The notes: a model not told the origin generated them from the sequence alone. 64,000 bases of DNA from Rhodoblastus sp. 17X3 (GCF_030056575.1 NZ_JASHHX010000017.1:24917-88916); one strand, 5' to 3'; positions 1 through 11,321 are shown, numbered from the stretch's first letter. Numbers and translations: made by a program.

Positions 1-305
1 GCCCGGAAAATCCGCCTTTACGCGCCATCGCGCAATTCGTGACCGCCGAGGCCGCGCGCAAACTGCTCGCCGTCACCGAGCCTTTCGACCGGCCGATCGA
101 CACTTTCCTGCAAATGTCATGGGTCACCGGGGTCGAACTGCTCGCCCTGACGCCTTCGGGCGTTCGCGACGCGTCGGCCGCGCTGGGCGGCTCGACCATT
201 CAGGCCAGGAGCAAGCCGCTCGCCCACAAGCTCGCCCGCGAAATCGGACGGCCCTTTTACCGCGCCCAGGTGCGCCTCTGGCACGCCTTCGCCAAAAGGC
301 CCTGA
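1..305 (+). CDS. Glycosyltransferase family 25-like protein, C-terminal part (5' end outside window)
   Basis: The reading frame is open from the first base of the window and ends at 303-305, giving about 100 residues of the C-terminus. The stretch around PIDTFLQMSWVTGVELLALTP resembles the end of GT25 LPS-type glycosyltransferases, where a conserved Arg-Pro-x-Asp segment is followed by an aromatic or hydrophobic strand. A role in lipopolysaccharide or glycan decoration is inferred. The neighbouring convergent gene is a lipid A acyltransferase, which agrees with an envelope role. The catalytic N-terminal part is not in the window, so the family call is tentative. Confidence 0.55.
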   Translation, partial: PENPPLRAIAQFVTAEAARKLLAVTEPFDRPIDTFLQMSWVTGVELLALTPSGVRDASAALGGSTIQARSKPLAHKLAREIGRPFYRAQVRLWHAFAKRP

Positions 306-319
306 CAAAAAATCCCCCA

Positions 320-1225
320 TTACCTCCAGCGGTCGTGGGTCCACATCCATTGATCAGGATTCTGGCGAATGGATTTTTCCAGCTCCGCCTGCATCGCCGC
401 CGTCGCGGCATAGATATCGGCGTTGCGGTCTTCGGTGCGCGGCACGTCGATCGGGGTGATGAACATCTTGAAGCGCACGCCCGGCATGCGATAGCCATGG
501 ATGAGCAGCAGCGGAATATTGCACTGCCGCGCCAGCATGGCCGGGAAGGGCGTGGTCTGCGCCGGACGGCCGAAGAACGGCGTCGGCAGCCCCATGAAGG
601 CCTGCTGGTCGACCAGAACGCCGACCACCCCGCCGGCCCGGGCGTGGCGGATCAGCGCGACCGGCGTTTCGATGGCGTGCTTGGCCATCAGCCCGGCCGC
701 GTAATATTTGCCGCGGCGGCGCAGCATGTCGGCGTCCACGAAGGGATTGCTCATCGGCCGATAGACGGCCATCGGGCTGAGGCCGAACTTGTTGACGACG
801 GCGCTCGCCCCTTCCCAATTGGCCTGATGCGCCCCGCAGAGCACGGCGCCCTTGCCGCTTTTCGCCACCGCCTCGAGCAGTTCCGGATTGGCGACCTCCA
901 CGCGGTCGCGGACAATCTCGTCGATATGGAAAAACTCGCCGACGACGCAGCCGATATTATACCAGACCTGCAAGGCCAGCTTGTCGCGCTCTTCCTGGCT
1001 CATCTCGGGAAAGGCGGCGGCCAGATTGCGCATCAGCCGGGGATGGCGCTTCTTGGAATGCGGGCCAAGCTTCGCCATCAGCGCGCCCGCGATGTTCGAC
1101 GCCCATTCGACCGGCATGATCGTGAAGATCACCCCAAGCAGCCGAAAGCCGAGATATTCGATCCAGTAGCGAAAACTGGGCTCTTTGGGACCCATCGAGT
1201 CAAAACCTTGCATATTCGACGACAA
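320..1225 (-). CDS. Lipid A biosynthesis (LpxL/HtrB-type) lauroyl acyltransferase
   Basis: 301 residues, the usual size for LpxL/LpxM-type acyltransferases, which transfer a secondary acyl chain from acyl-ACP to lipid A precursors at the inner membrane. An N-terminal hydrophobic stretch (YLGFRLLGVIFTIMP, about residues 24-38) is the expected membrane anchor. The HX4D/E catalytic signature is present as H-QANW-E within GAHQANWEG. Later conserved segments include a VDQ motif followed by FFGR and a trailing RNPDQWMWTHDRWR, the typical LpxL C-terminus. The start is uncertain, since Met codons also occur at residues 5 and 11. The gene is convergent with the GT25-like gene. Which acyl chain or position it uses cannot be told. 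Confidence 0.88.
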   Translation of the reverse strand: MSSNMQGFDSMGPKEPSFRYWIEYLGFRLLGVIFTIMPVEWASNIAGALMAKLGPHSKKRHPRLMRNLAAAFPEMSQEERDKLALQVWYNIGCVVGEFFHIDEIVRDRVEVANPELLEAVAKSGKGAVLCGAHQANWEGASAVVNKFGLSPMAVYRPMSNPFVDADMLRRRGKYYAAGLMAKHAIETPVALIRHARAGGVVGVLVDQQAFMGLPTPFFGRPAQTTPFPAMLARQCNIPLLLIHGYRMPGVRFKMFITPIDVPRTEDRNADIYAATAAMQAELEKSIRQNPDQWMWTHDRWR

Positions 1226-1805
1226 AGGCCCCGGAGCCGTGCGCGGTCAGACCCGCGCGCGTCGCCGAAGCTTGATGATCGCTCGCGCCCGAAGCGCGAG
1301 CCGGATTGAGCGCCAGCATCCAGATTCGATCCTCATGCGCCCCCCGCTACGGGGGGGCCGGCGCAATTTCGCCAGCGCTCGTTTGCGGGGGCGCAAAAGC
1401 CGGGAGTCGCCGACTGGGGAGCCCATATGGGCCTTCAGGCCCGATCTGCCCGCAAAACAATGATTTCCCCGACGCTGGCGCCAAAAGGATCGAGTCTAAA
1501 CCTTGACGTGCGCCGCTCTAGCCAAGGCCCGCCCCGCCGTCAAGACGCGAGGCCTCTGGCTTCGCCTGCGCAATTCCGCCACAGATCGACAATATTGCCG
1601 GCCGGGACGTCGGGGGCCTTACGCAAGGTGGCGCGAATCATTAATGAATGGTTCATGCGCCGAAACCCACACAAGACGTCGGGAATCGCTTCAAGGGCCA
1701 ATCGGCGCGCGGGCAAAGGAATGGAGTTCTCATGCGGGCCAATTGGCGGCGCGTTTTCAGGCGGCTAACGGCGAAGGCCTCGGCGCCGCTGTCGAGGCTG
1801 CGCTG
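1226..1805. other. Intergenic region of 580 bases upstream of the RND efflux operon
   Basis: No convincing gene. Open frames here are extensions or antisense shadows with poor codon character. It contains a perfect CCCCCCG/CGGGGGG hairpin at 1340-1356, the 12-bp palindrome GCCCATATGGGC near 1421-1432, and an ATGAA-TGG-TTCAT inverted repeat at 1644-1656, about 150 bp before the efflux operon. The last could be an operator for an unlinked regulator. No TetR or MarR gene accompanies the operon. Confidence 0.5.
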
Positions 1806-3314
1806 ATGGCTCGATCTTCATTTCGCAAGCTTTCCGCCGCCGGCGGCGTTTCGCTCCTTCTGGCCGCCTGTACAGTCGGGCCGAACTATGCGCCGCCCGA
1901 GGTGACAACGCCCGTCAATTTCAAAGAGCTGAAGGGCTGGCGCCAGGCGCGCCCGCGTGACGGCGTGGACCGCGGCGCCTGGTGGTCGGTCTATCGCGAC
2001 CCCGAGCTGAACCGCCTGCTGCCGCAGGTCGAGGTCAACAACCAGAACGTCGCGGCCGCGCTCGCCGCCTACGAGCAGGCGCAGGCCCTGATCCGCGCGT
2101 CGCAGGCGAGCCTGCTGCCGGGCGTCGCCGCCACCTATCCCGTCACCCGCTCCGGCGCGGGCGCCAATGCTGGCGTAAGCACCGGCTCCGCCGTGTCGTC
2201 GGCGGTCAGCCGGGCCTTCGCCAAAACAGTCTTTTACCCGCAGGGGACTGCGAGCTGGACCATTGACGTCTGGGGCAAGATCCGCCGCCAGATCGAAAGC
2301 AATGTCGCGGGCGCGCAGGCGGATTCCGCCCTGCTCTCCAACGCCACGCTTTCCGCCCAGGCGCAGCTCGCCATCGCCTTTTTCAACCTGCGCTATGAGG
2401 ATTCGCTGAAGGACCTGCTCGACCGCACGGTCAAGGTCTATCAGGAAACCGAGAAGATCACGCAGAACCAGTACAACAGCGGCACCGTCTCCAAGGCGGA
2501 TCTCATCACCGCCCAGACGCAGGTGCTGAACACGCAGGCGCAGTCCATCGCGACCGAGATTCCGCGCCAGCAATATGAACACGCCATCGCGGTCCTGATC
2601 GGCCGGCCGCCCGCGGATCTCGGCATTCGCCGGGGCTCCCTGCCCCAGTCTCCGCCCGCTGTCCCGGTCGGATTGCCCTCATCCCTGCTGGAGCGCCGGC
2701 CGGACGTCGCCGCGGCCGAGCGCGTGGTCGCGGAGCAGAACGCCTTGATCGGCGTCGCGGTCGCCGCCTATTACCCGAGCATAACGCTCTCCGCCGCCGG
2801 CGGCTTCTCGGGACCCAACGCCTTCCCCTTCCTCGCGGCTTACCAGATCTGGTCAATTGGAGCCGCCGCCGCCGATCCCCTATTCGACGGCGGCCAGCGC
2901 CTCGCCCAGGTGGATTCCGCCAAGGCGAGCCATCGCCAGTCCGTCGCCAATTACCGCCAGACCGTGCTGTCCGCCTTCCAGCAGGTCGAGGACCAGCTGG
3001 TCGCTCTGCGCGTTCACGCCAAACAGCTCAAGGTGCAGGAAAAGGCGCGCGACGAGGCCGCCGAGGCGGTGAAGGTCTATCTCAACCAATATAGCGCCGG
3101 CACCGTCGCCTTCACCACGGTCGTCGTCGCCGAGGCCACGCTGCTCGCCGACGAGGAAGCGGTGCTGGCGACGCGGCAGGCGATGTTCGTGGCCAATGTC
3201 ACGCTGATCGAGGCGCTGGGCGGCGGCTATGACGCCGCGAGTCTGGCCGCCGAGACGGCGCCGCCGCTGATCGAGGCGGTGGCGCGTTCGGCGCCAATTC
3301 CGCCGACGCCTTAA
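1806..3314 (+). CDS. RND efflux outer-membrane factor lipoprotein (OprM/NodT family)
   Basis: 502 residues from ATG 1806. This is the TolC-like outer-membrane channel of a tripartite RND pump, trimeric with a periplasmic alpha-barrel. The start was chosen because it gives a lipoprotein signal (basic start, hydrophobic core, lipobox LLAAC with Cys22) followed directly by TVGPNYAPPEV, the canonical mature start of NodT/OprM proteins. A longer in-frame start at 1503 would bury this signal. Two outer-membrane efflux repeats are visible, with ERRPDVAAAE in the middle and NYRQTVLSAFQQVEDQL in the second half. It is the first gene of the operon, with the adaptor 102 bp downstream. Confidence 0.92.
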   Translation: MARSSFRKLSAAGGVSLLLAACTVGPNYAPPEVTTPVNFKELKGWRQARPRDGVDRGAWWSVYRDPELNRLLPQVEVNNQNVAAALAAYEQAQALIRASQASLLPGVAATYPVTRSGAGANAGVSTGSAVSSAVSRAFAKTVFYPQGTASWTIDVWGKIRRQIESNVAGAQADSALLSNATLSAQAQLAIAFFNLRYEDSLKDLLDRTVKVYQETEKITQNQYNSGTVSKADLITAQTQVLNTQAQSIATEIPRQQYEHAIAVLIGRPPADLGIRRGSLPQSPPAVPVGLPSSLLERRPDVAAAERVVAEQNALIGVAVAAYYPSITLSAAGGFSGPNAFPFLAAYQIWSIGAAAADPLFDGGQRLAQVDSAKASHRQSVANYRQTVLSAFQQVEDQLVALRVHAKQLKVQEKARDEAAEAVKVYLNQYSAGTVAFTTVVVAEATLLADEEAVLATRQAMFVANVTLIEALGGGYDAASLAAETAPPLIEAVARSAPIPPTP

Positions 3315-3322
3315 AATCCGCC

Positions 3323-3349
3323 CTTCCGTCGCCTAAATCGACGGAAGGC
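3323..3349. repeat. Perfect 10-bp inverted repeat between OMF and adaptor genes
   Basis: CCTTCCGTCG and CGACGGAAGG flank a 7-base loop, starting 9 bases after the OMF stop codon. There is no U-run, so it is more likely an mRNA stability or partial attenuation element inside the efflux operon than a full terminator. Confidence 0.5.
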
Positions 3350-3416
3350 GACTAGCCGGCCGGGGCCGCGATCCGCGAAGACCCGCAAGCCGTAAGTTCC
3401 GGAAAGCATCGACTCG

Positions 3417-4712
3417 ATGGAAGAGAGCGAAATGACCCTCACGCAGCGTCAGGCCGACAACGGCGGCGCCCGATCGACCGGAACCCCGGCCCGCGAAAAG
3501 GCCGCCAACGGTCCCGGCGCGCCGCGGCCCTGGGGGCGCTGGCTTGTCCTGATCCTGATCGCCGCTCTGGCGTTCTGGGGCTGGAGACATTATCGGCAGC
3601 CGGATCAGGCGACGACGGCCGCGGATCAGGCTGCAAGCGCGACTTCCAAGGGCGGCAAACGCGGCGAAGCCGGGGGCAAGGCGCCGGTCGGCGTCGCCAC
3701 CGTCTCGCCCCGCGATCTCCGCGTAACCCTCAACGCGCTCGGCACCGTGACGCCGCTGGCGACGGTGACGGTGGTGAGCCAGATCTCGGGCTATTTGCAG
3801 GACGTCGGCTTCAAGGAAGGCCAGCATGTCAAAAAGGGCGACTTCCTCGCCCAGATCGACCCCCGCCCCTATGAGGCGCTGAAAGCCCAATATGAAGGCC
3901 AGCTCGCGCATGATCAGGGCCTGCTCGCCCAGGCCAAGGCGGACGACGCGCGCTACCAGACCCTGATGAAGCAGAATTCGATCGCGGCGCAGACGGCGCA
4001 GAACCAGAAATATGTCGTCCAGCAATATGAGGGCACGGTGCGCTCCGATCAGGCCCAGATCGACGCCCAGAGCCTCAATCTGACCTATGCCCGCATCGTC
4101 TCCCCGGTGGACGGGCGCATCGGACTGCGGCTGGTGGACGCTGGCAATTATGTCCAGGCCGGGTCGACCACCGGCATTGCGGTCATCACCCAGATGCAGC
4201 CGATCTCGGTGCTATTCTCGGTGCCGGAAGACGCGCTGGACAAGATCCTGCCGAAGATCCGCGAGGGCGCGAAACTCGAAGCCGTCGCCTACGACCGCGC
4301 CAATGTCAAAAAGCTCGCGACCGGCGAGGTCAGCGTGCTCGACAACCAGGTCGACACCACCACGGGCATGGTGAAGTTGCGCGCCAATTTCACCAATGAG
4401 GACGAGGCGCTCTTCCCCAATCAGTTCGTCAATATCCACTTGATGGTGTCAGTGTTGAAGGACGCCCTCGCCGCTCCGGTCGCCGCCGTGCAGCATGGCG
4501 CCCCGGGCGATTACGCCTATGTCGTCGTGGACGGCAAGGCCACAGTGCGCGTGCTGAAGCTCGGGCAGACCGACGGCGATCAGATCCAGATCCTCTCGGG
4601 CCTCGCCCCGGGCGACCAGGTCGTGATTGACGGCGCCGACCGCCTTCGCGAGGGCGCCGAAGTCCGCGTCGTCGCGGACGGAGGAAAGGACGCCAATGGC
4701 CAGCGTCCCTGA
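3417..4712 (+). CDS. mdtA: RND efflux membrane fusion (adaptor) protein, MdtA-like
   Basis: 431 residues. The periplasmic adaptor that bridges the RND pump to the outer-membrane channel. A single N-terminal membrane segment (WLVLILIAALAFWGW, about residues 43-57) is followed by a biotinyl-lipoyl-like half (VTVVSQISGYLQDVGFKEGQHVKKGDFLAQID), an alpha-hairpin (YEALKAQYEGQLAHDQGLLAQAK) and a beta-barrel and membrane-proximal domain. The MdtA assignment rests on the two different pump genes that follow, the mdtABC arrangement. An in-frame ATG at 3432 with GAGAG just upstream could be the true start. Confidence 0.9.
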   Translation: MEESEMTLTQRQADNGGARSTGTPAREKAANGPGAPRPWGRWLVLILIAALAFWGWRHYRQPDQATTAADQAASATSKGGKRGEAGGKAPVGVATVSPRDLRVTLNALGTVTPLATVTVVSQISGYLQDVGFKEGQHVKKGDFLAQIDPRPYEALKAQYEGQLAHDQGLLAQAKADDARYQTLMKQNSIAAQTAQNQKYVVQQYEGTVRSDQAQIDAQSLNLTYARIVSPVDGRIGLRLVDAGNYVQAGSTTGIAVITQMQPISVLFSVPEDALDKILPKIREGAKLEAVAYDRANVKKLATGEVSVLDNQVDTTTGMVKLRANFTNEDEALFPNQFVNIHLMVSVLKDALAAPVAAVQHGAPGDYAYVVVDGKATVRVLKLGQTDGDQIQILSGLAPGDQVVIDGADRLREGAEVRVVADGGKDANGQRP

Positions 4713-4748
4713 GTCGGGAGCGCCTCCCCATCCGGGAGGCGCGCGCCG

Positions 4749-7700
4749 ATGAATATTTCCGAGCCCTTCATCCGGCGGCCCGTCGCGACGACGCTGCTGA
4801 TGATCGCCATCCTGCTGTCCGGCCTAATGGCCTATCGCCTGCTGCCGCTGGCGACCCTGCCGTCGGTGGATTACCCGACCATCCAGGTCCAGACCTTCTA
4901 TCCCGGCGCCAGCCCAGAGGTGATGACCTCCTCCGTCACGGCGCCGCTGGAGCGGCAGTTCGGCCAGATGCCGGGCCTCAACGAGATGACCTCGGCGAGT
5001 TCAGCCGGCGCCTCGATCATCACTTTGCAATTCGGACTTTCCCTTTCGCTCGACGTCGCCGAGCAGGAGGTGCAGGCCGCGATCAACGCCGCCAACAACC
5101 TGCTGCCCGCCGATCTTCCCGCGCCGCCGATCTATTTCAAGGTCAATCCCGCCGACGCGCCGATCCTGACCCTCGCGGTGACCTCCAGGACCATGCCGCT
5201 GACCGAGCTGGAGGATCTCAGCGAGACCCGGCTGGCGCAGAAGATTTCGCAGCAGCCCGGCGTCGGCCTCGTCAGCGTGGCGGGCGGGCAGCGGCCCGCG
5301 ATCCGCGTCCAGCTCAATCCGACGGCGCTGGCGGCCTATGGCATGAACATCGACGACGTGCGGACCATTCTCGGCAACGCCAACGTCAATATTCCCAAGG
5401 GCAGTTTCGACGGCCCGACGCAAAGCTCGACCATCGCCGCCAACGACCAGGTCACCAATGCCGAGGGCTTCGCCAAGGTGATCCTGGCCTTTCGCAATGG
5501 CGCGCCAGTCCGGCTCAGCGACGTCGCCACGGTCATTGGCGGCCCGGAGAACAGCAAGCTCGCGGCCTGGGCCAACCGCACGCCGGCGATCATTCTCAAC
5601 GTGCAGCGCCAGCCGGGCGCCAATGTCATCGCGACGGTGGATTCGGTGCGCAAGCTGCTGCCGAAACTGCTGGCCGACCTGCCTGCGGCGGTGGACGTCG
5701 AGGTGCTGACCGACCGCACCGTGACGATCCGGGCGTCGGTTGCGGACGTGCAGTTCGAGCTGGTGCTTGCCATCGTGCTGGTCGTGCTGGTGATCTTCCT
5801 GTTCCTGCGCACGCTGCCCGCGACGCTCATCCCCAGCCTGTCGGCGCCGCTGTCGCTGATTGGCGCCTTCGGCGTGATGTATCTGCTGGGCTACAGCCTC
5901 GACAATCTCTCGCTGATGGCGTTGACCATCTCGACCGGCTTCGTCGTGGACGACGCCATTGTGATGATCGAGAACATCGCGCGCCACGTCGAGAACGGCA
6001 TGAAGCCTTTCGACGCCGCGCTCAGGGGCTCGCGCGAGATTGGCTTCACCATTATTTCGCTGACTGTCTCGCTGATCGCGGTGTTGATTCCGCTGCTGTT
6101 CATGGGCGAGGTGGTGGGGCGGCTGTTCCATGAATTTGCGGTCACGCTGGCCGTCACCATCGTCATTTCCGCCTTCGTCTCGCTGACCCTGGTGCCGATG
6201 ATGTGCGCGCGGCTGATCCGCCACCGTCCGGACAATGAGCGCGGGCGTTTCGATCTCGCCGCCGAGCGGGTATTCGACCGTATCATCGCAGGTTACGCCC
6301 GCGCGCTCGATGTCGTGCTGCGCCACCAGTTCCTGACCCTGCTGGTCGCCATCGGCACGCTGGCGCTCACGGCCATGCTTTACATGGCGATCCCCAAGGG
6401 CTTCTTCCCGTCGCAGGACACGGGCGTGATCCAGGCCATGTCCGAAGGGCCGCAGGACGTGTCGTTCAAGGAAATGGTCCGGCTGCAGGGCGCCCTTGCC
6501 GAGGTCCTGCTCAAGGACAAGGACGTCGCCTCCATCACTTCCTTCGTCGGCGTGGACGGCTCCAATCTCACGCTCAATTCCGGCCGATTCCTGATCAATC
6601 TGAAGGCGCAGGACCAGCGCACGGATAATGTCGCCGAGGTCATCCGCCGCCTGAGCCGCGAGTCGGGCGAGGTCGAGAGCGTCAAGCTCTATATGCAGCC
6701 CGCGCAGGATCTGACGATCGACGCCAGCGTCACCCGCGCGCAGTATAAATTCGTGCTGGAGAACGCCAATCCGGGCCTGTTCGCGGAATGGGCGCCCAAA
6801 CTGACCGAACGCCTGCGCCAGCTGCCGGAACTGACCGACGTCGGCAGCGACTTGCAGCAGCAGGGCGCCGCGCTGGACATCACCATCGACCGCGAAACCG
6901 CCGCGCGTTTCGGCATTACGCCGGCGACGGTGGACAATGTCCTCTACGATCTGTTCGGCCAGCGCATCATTTCGACCATCTACACCCAGTCGAACCAATA
7001 TCGCGTGATCCTGGAGGGCTCGCCCTCGGTGCAGGGCTCGTTGAAAGGCCTGGATTCGATCTATCTGCCGTCCAACGCCTCGACCAGCGGCGGCCAGGTC
7101 CCGCTCTCGGCCATCGTCCATGTGAAAAAGCGCGCCGGACCTCTGGTCGTGACGCATTTCGGCCAGTTCCCGGCGACCACCATTTCCTTCAATATCGCCA
7201 AGGGAGTCTCGCTGGGCGAGGCGGTGGCGGCGATAGACCGCGCCCGGGCGGAGATCGGCTTGCCCGCATCCTTCGTCGTCGCCTGGCAGGGCGCGGCGGC
7301 GGCGTTCCAGTCCTCGCTGACCAATCAGCTGCTCCTGATCGCGGCGGCGGTGGTGACGATGTATATCGTGCTGGGCGTGCTCTATGAGAGCTTCGTCCAT
7401 CCGGTCACCATTCTCTCCACCCTGCCCTCGGCCAGCGTCGGCGCGCTGCTGACGCTGCTGGTGTTCGGCTATGAGCTGGACGTCATCGCCATTATCGGCA
7501 TCATCCTGCTGATCGGCATCGTCAAGAAGAACGCGATCATGATGATCGACTTCGCGCTGGAGGCCGAGCGCGTCGAGGGTCTCGGCCCGGTCGAGTCGAT
7601 CCGTCAGGCCTGCCTGCTGCGCTTCCGGCCGATCCTGATGACCACCATGGCCGCCATTCTCGGCGCCCTGCCGCTGATGCTGGGAACCGGCGTCGGCTCG

Positions 7701-7877
7701 GAGCTGCGCCGGCCGCTCGGCTTCGCCATCGTCGGCGGCCTCGTCGTCAGCCAGGTCCTGACGCTCTTCACCACTCCGGTCATCTATCTCTATTTCGACC
7801 GGCTGGCGGTGCGTCTGGGCGGGCGCCGCGCCAACGCGCCGCTCAAGCCGGCGGCGGACGGGGAGCCGGCCGAATGA
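4749..7877 (+). CDS. mdtB: RND multidrug efflux permease, MdtB-like
   Basis: 1042 residues, the normal RND/HAE1 size. The inner-membrane proton/drug antiporter has 12 predicted membrane helices and two large periplasmic loops. The conserved start [19 protein letters not shown] and the TM4 proton-relay motif [17 protein letters not shown], with its two adjacent Asp, are visible. The late Lys of TM10 lies in [19 protein letters not shown]. The stop codon overlaps the next pump gene by 4 bp (ATGA), so the two are translationally coupled. This fits MdtB/MdtC, which assemble as a heterotrimer. Substrates cannot be read from the sequence. Confidence 0.93.
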   Translation: MNISEPFIRRPVATTLLMIAILLSGLMAYRLLPLATLPSVDYPTIQVQTFYPGASPEVMTSSVTAPLERQFGQMPGLNEMTSASSAGASIITLQFGLSLSLDVAEQEVQAAINAANNLLPADLPAPPIYFKVNPADAPILTLAVTSRTMPLTELEDLSETRLAQKISQQPGVGLVSVAGGQRPAIRVQLNPTALAAYGMNIDDVRTILGNANVNIPKGSFDGPTQSSTIAANDQVTNAEGFAKVILAFRNGAPVRLSDVATVIGGPENSKLAAWANRTPAIILNVQRQPGANVIATVDSVRKLLPKLLADLPAAVDVEVLTDRTVTIRASVADVQFELVLAIVLVVLVIFLFLRTLPATLIPSLSAPLSLIGAFGVMYLLGYSLDNLSLMALTISTGFVVDDAIVMIENIARHVENGMKPFDAALRGSREIGFTIISLTVSLIAVLIPLLFMGEVVGRLFHEFAVTLAVTIVISAFVSLTLVPMMCARLIRHRPDNERGRFDLAAERVFDRIIAGYARALDVVLRHQFLTLLVAIGTLALTAMLYMAIPKGFFPSQDTGVIQAMSEGPQDVSFKEMVRLQGALAEVLLKDKDVASITSFVGVDGSNLTLNSGRFLINLKAQDQRTDNVAEVIRRLSRESGEVESVKLYMQPAQDLTIDASVTRAQYKFVLENANPGLFAEWAPKLTERLRQLPELTDVGSDLQQQGAALDITIDRETAARFGITPATVDNVLYDLFGQRIISTIYTQSNQYRVILEGSPSVQGSLKGLDSIYLPSNASTSGGQVPLSAIVHVKKRAGPLVVTHFGQFPATTISFNIAKGVSLGEAVAAIDRARAEIGLPASFVVAWQGAAAAFQSSLTNQLLLIAAAVVTMYIVLGVLYESFVHPVTILSTLPSASVGALLTLLVFGYELDVIAIIGIILLIGIVKKNAIMMIDFALEAERVEGLGPVESIRQACLLRFRPILMTTMAAILGALPLMLGTGVGSELRRPLGFAIVGGLVVSQVLTLFTTPVIYLYFDRLAVRLGGRRANAPLKPAADGEPAE

Positions 7878-10800
7878 ATATTTCCGCGCCCTTCATCCGA
7901 CGGCCGGTCGCGACCATCCTGCTGACCGCGGCCATCGCTCTGTCGGGCGCCCTCGCCTTTTTCATGCTGCCGGTCTCGCCGCTGCCACAGGTGCAGGTGC
8001 CCTATGTCACGGTCAGCGCCAGTTTGCCCGGCGCGAGCCCCGAGACCGTGGCCAACAGCGTGGCGCAGCCGCTCGAACGGCATCTCGGCCAGATCGCCGA
8101 CGTCACGGAAATGACCTCGAAATCGAGCCTCGGCCAGACGCAGATCGTCATGCAGTTCGGCCTCAGCCGCGACATCGACGGCGCGTCGCGCGATGTTCAG
8201 GCGGCGATCAACGCCGCCCGCGCCGATCTGCCGACCGCCTTGCGCCAGAACCCGACCTACCGCAAGGTCAACCCGTCCGACGCGCCGATCCTGATCCTCA
8301 GCCTGACTTCCAAGACGCTCACGCGCGGCCAACTTTACGACGCCGCCAGCAACGTGCTCCAGCAGCGCATTTCACAGCTTCCGGGAATCGGACAGGTCAT
8401 CGTCGGCGGCTCGACCCTGCCTGCCGTGCGCGTCGAGCTGAACCCGCAGGCCCTGTTCAAATATGGCATTGGCCTCGAAGACGTGCGCGCCGCGCTCGCC
8501 TCCGCCAACGCCAATGCGCCCAAGGGCGCGATCGAGCAGGACGAGCGCCATTACCAGATTTACACCAATGACCAGGCCTCGCACGCCGAGGATTACAAAC
8601 CGCTGGTCATCGCCTATCGCAATGGCGCGGCGGTGCGCCTGTCCGACGTCGCGACCGTGGTGGATTCGGTCGAGGATTTGCGCAACGCCGGCTTCGCCAA
8701 TGGCGTTCCGTCAGTGCTGGCGATCCTGACCGCCGAGCCCGGCGCCAATATCATCGAGACTGTCGATGCGGTGAAGGCGGAGCTGCCCTATCTCCAGGCC
8801 GCCCTGCAAGGCGACATCGCCCTGCAAACGGTCATCGACCGTTCGACGACAATCCGGGCCTCGCTTCACGACACCGAAATCACCTTGCTCATCGCTGTGG
8901 CGCTGGTGACTTTGGTGGTTTTCCTCTTTCTCGGCAACGCCCGCGCCACGCTTGCGCCGAGCATCGCCGTGCTCGTCTCAATCGTCGGAACCTTCGGCGC
9001 AATGTATCTGCTCGGCTACAGCCTCAACATGCTGTCGCTCATGGCGCTGACCATCGCCACCGGTTTCGTCGTCGACGACGCCATTGTCGTGGTCGAAAAT
9101 ATCGAACGCCATATCGAATCGGGCATGGACGCGGTCGACGCCGCAATCCTCGGCGCCAGGGAAGTCGGCTTCACCGTCTTGTCCATTACTCTTTCGCTGC
9201 TCGCGGTCTTCACGCCAATCCTGTTCATGGGCGGCATCATCGGACGTTTTTTCCGCGAATTCTCGATGACCCTGTCGATCGCGATCATCATCTCGCTGGT
9301 CATTTCGCTGACCACGACGCCGATGCTCTGCGCCTTGTTCATGCGCCGCAGCCATGGCGTGAAGCGCCAGCATCTGCTCGAAGGCGCTTTCAACCGCGTT
9401 CAGGCCGCTTATGGCCGCAGCCTCACCACGGCCTTGCGTCATCCGCGCCTGGTCATGCTCGCGCTGATCGCGACCATCGGCCTGAATTTCATTCTTTTCG
9501 GAGCATTCCCCCGGCTTTACAGCGGCATCCCCAAGGGCCTGTTTCCGCAACAGGACACCGGCCGTATGATGGGCGTGCTGGAGGCGGATCAGAGCATTTC
9601 CTTCGAGAGCATCAAGGACAAGCTCGCGGAAATGATCGCAATCGTGAAAGCCGACCCGGCGGTGGACAATGTCGTCGGCTTCACCGGCTCCGGCGGAGGA
9701 CCGAGCGGCGGCACCAATTCCGCGCGGGTTTTCGCTGCGCTGAAACCGCTCTCCGAGCGCAAAATCGGCATTGAGGACGTAATCGGCCGTTTGCGGGGCA
9801 AGCTTAGCCATGTGCCGGGCGGACGGCTTTTCTTTCAGGCGTTTCAGGACTTCAAACCGGGCGGGCGCCAATCGTCATCGCAATATCAATACACGGTCTA
9901 CGCCGACAAAACTTCCGAGCTTTACGAATGGTCGGAAAAGCTGACCGACGCGCTGATCCGCCGCGGAAAGCTGAAGGACGTGACCTCGGACCAGAAGATC
10001 AACGCGCTCGAAACCGATCTTGTCATCGACCGCGACGCCGCCTCGCGCCTGGGGCTGACGGCGGCGATGATCGACAACACGCTCTATGACGCCTTCGGCC
10101 AGCGCCAGGTCTCAACCATATTTTCAGCCATCAACCAATACCACGTCATCATGGAGATCGACCCGCGCTACACGCAGCGTCCCTCCATGCTCGATGACAT
10201 CTACATCTCCACCGCCGGCGGCGCGGCCAACGCGGTCGCCTCCACCAGCCTGCCCGGCGGCGCGGTGACAAAGAAAACGGAAGCCGGCGCCAGCGCGACG
10301 GCGCAGGCTGGCGCGGCCAGCCTCGATTCCGCCCGCAACGCTGCTATCAATGCGCTGGCGGCCTCCGGCAAAAGCTCGGCCTCCGCCGGCGCCGCCGTGA
10401 GCACGACCAAGGAGACGATGATTCCGCTCTCCGCGATCAGCCACTACGAGCGCGGCAACGCGCCGCTGGCGGTCAATCACGAAGGTCCATTCGTCACCAC
10501 CACTATTTCCTTCAACCTTGACCCGAAGGATTCGCTCAGCGACGGCATTGCCGAGATCCACGCCGCCGAAGCGGAAATCCACATGCCGATCACCGTGCAT
10601 GGCGCGGCGTCCGGCTCAGCCCTCGTCTTCGTCGGCTCGTTCAACACCCTCCCCCTGCTGTTCGCGGCGGCCATTCTGGCGATCTATATCGTGCTGGGCA
10701 TCCTCTACGAGAGCACGATCCATCCGATCACCATTCTCTCGACTCTGCCTTCGGCTGGCGTCGGCGCCCTGCTCAGCCTGTGGCTGTTCGGAATCCAGTT

Positions 10801-11209
10801 CGACATCATCGCGGCAATCGGCGTAATTCTGCTCATTGGTCTGGTGAAGAAGAACGCGATCATGATGGTCGATTTCGCCATCACCGCGAAAAGGGACCAC
10901 AATGCCAGTTCCTATGACGCGATCTACGAGGCCTGCCTGCTGCGCCTGCGGCCGATTCTGATGACCACATTCGCGGCCTTGCTCGGCGCCCTGCCGCTGG
11001 CGATTTCCTTTGGCGAAGGCGGCGAAATGCGCCGTCCGCTCGGCGTTTCAATTATCGGCGGCCTGATCGTCAGCCAGATCCTTACGCTCTACACGACGCC
11101 GGTCGTCTATCTCTATCTCGACCGTTTCAGTCTTTGGTTGGAGGCCAGGCGCCGGAACCTCTTCGGCCCTCGCGCAGCGCCGGACGCCGAGGCCGCGCAA
11201 AACGGCTGA
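7874..11209 (+). CDS. mdtC: RND multidrug efflux permease, MdtC-like, with extra periplasmic insertion
   Basis: 1111 residues, about 70-85 longer than MdtB or typical MdtC. The core is canonical: [19 protein letters not shown] at the N-terminus, [17 protein letters not shown] with the Asp pair in TM4, and [19 protein letters not shown] in TM10. The extra length is an Ala/Ser/Gly-rich low-complexity stretch at about residues 778-848 in the second periplasmic loop, just before the conserved [12 protein letters not shown] segment. It is the last gene of the efflux operon. Its 5' end overlaps mdtB by 4 bp, which suggests stoichiometric production with MdtB. No terminator with a clear U-run follows within 100 bp. 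Confidence 0.92.
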   Translation: MNISAPFIRRPVATILLTAAIALSGALAFFMLPVSPLPQVQVPYVTVSASLPGASPETVANSVAQPLERHLGQIADVTEMTSKSSLGQTQIVMQFGLSRDIDGASRDVQAAINAARADLPTALRQNPTYRKVNPSDAPILILSLTSKTLTRGQLYDAASNVLQQRISQLPGIGQVIVGGSTLPAVRVELNPQALFKYGIGLEDVRAALASANANAPKGAIEQDERHYQIYTNDQASHAEDYKPLVIAYRNGAAVRLSDVATVVDSVEDLRNAGFANGVPSVLAILTAEPGANIIETVDAVKAELPYLQAALQGDIALQTVIDRSTTIRASLHDTEITLLIAVALVTLVVFLFLGNARATLAPSIAVLVSIVGTFGAMYLLGYSLNMLSLMALTIATGFVVDDAIVVVENIERHIESGMDAVDAAILGAREVGFTVLSITLSLLAVFTPILFMGGIIGRFFREFSMTLSIAIIISLVISLTTTPMLCALFMRRSHGVKRQHLLEGAFNRVQAAYGRSLTTALRHPRLVMLALIATIGLNFILFGAFPRLYSGIPKGLFPQQDTGRMMGVLEADQSISFESIKDKLAEMIAIVKADPAVDNVVGFTGSGGGPSGGTNSARVFAALKPLSERKIGIEDVIGRLRGKLSHVPGGRLFFQAFQDFKPGGRQSSSQYQYTVYADKTSELYEWSEKLTDALIRRGKLKDVTSDQKINALETDLVIDRDAASRLGLTAAMIDNTLYDAFGQRQVSTIFSAINQYHVIMEIDPRYTQRPSMLDDIYISTAGGAANAVASTSLPGGAVTKKTEAGASATAQAGAASLDSARNAAINALAASGKSSASAGAAVSTTKETMIPLSAISHYERGNAPLAVNHEGPFVTTTISFNLDPKDSLSDGIAEIHAAEAEIHMPITVHGAASGSALVFVGSFNTLPLLFAAAILAIYIVLGILYESTIHPITILSTLPSAGVGALLSLWLFGIQFDIIAAIGVILLIGLVKKNAIMMVDFAITAKRDHNASSYDAIYEACLLRLRPILMTTFAALLGALPLAISFGEGGEMRRPLGVSIIGGLIVSQILTLYTTPVVYLYLDRFSLWLEARRRNLFGPRAAPDAEAAQNG

Positions 11210-11321
11210 CCGGGCCTCTTGTTTGCGCGAATAACCTCCCCATCTCAAAGAATTGGCGCTATGCGCCATCGCCGCACGGAATGTTTTGCACCGCGAAACG
11301 CCTTGGCATGGCCTTTGGCCA

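Noticed and set aside
5001..7400. Long antisense open frame opposite mdtB
   Set aside because: It is His/Arg/Gln-rich shadow sequence, and mdtB on the plus strand is unmistakable.
11301..11320. Sigma-54 promoter upstream of fds
   Set aside because: TTGGCAT occurs but the -12 element is TTTGG rather than TTGC, and spacing fits poorly.
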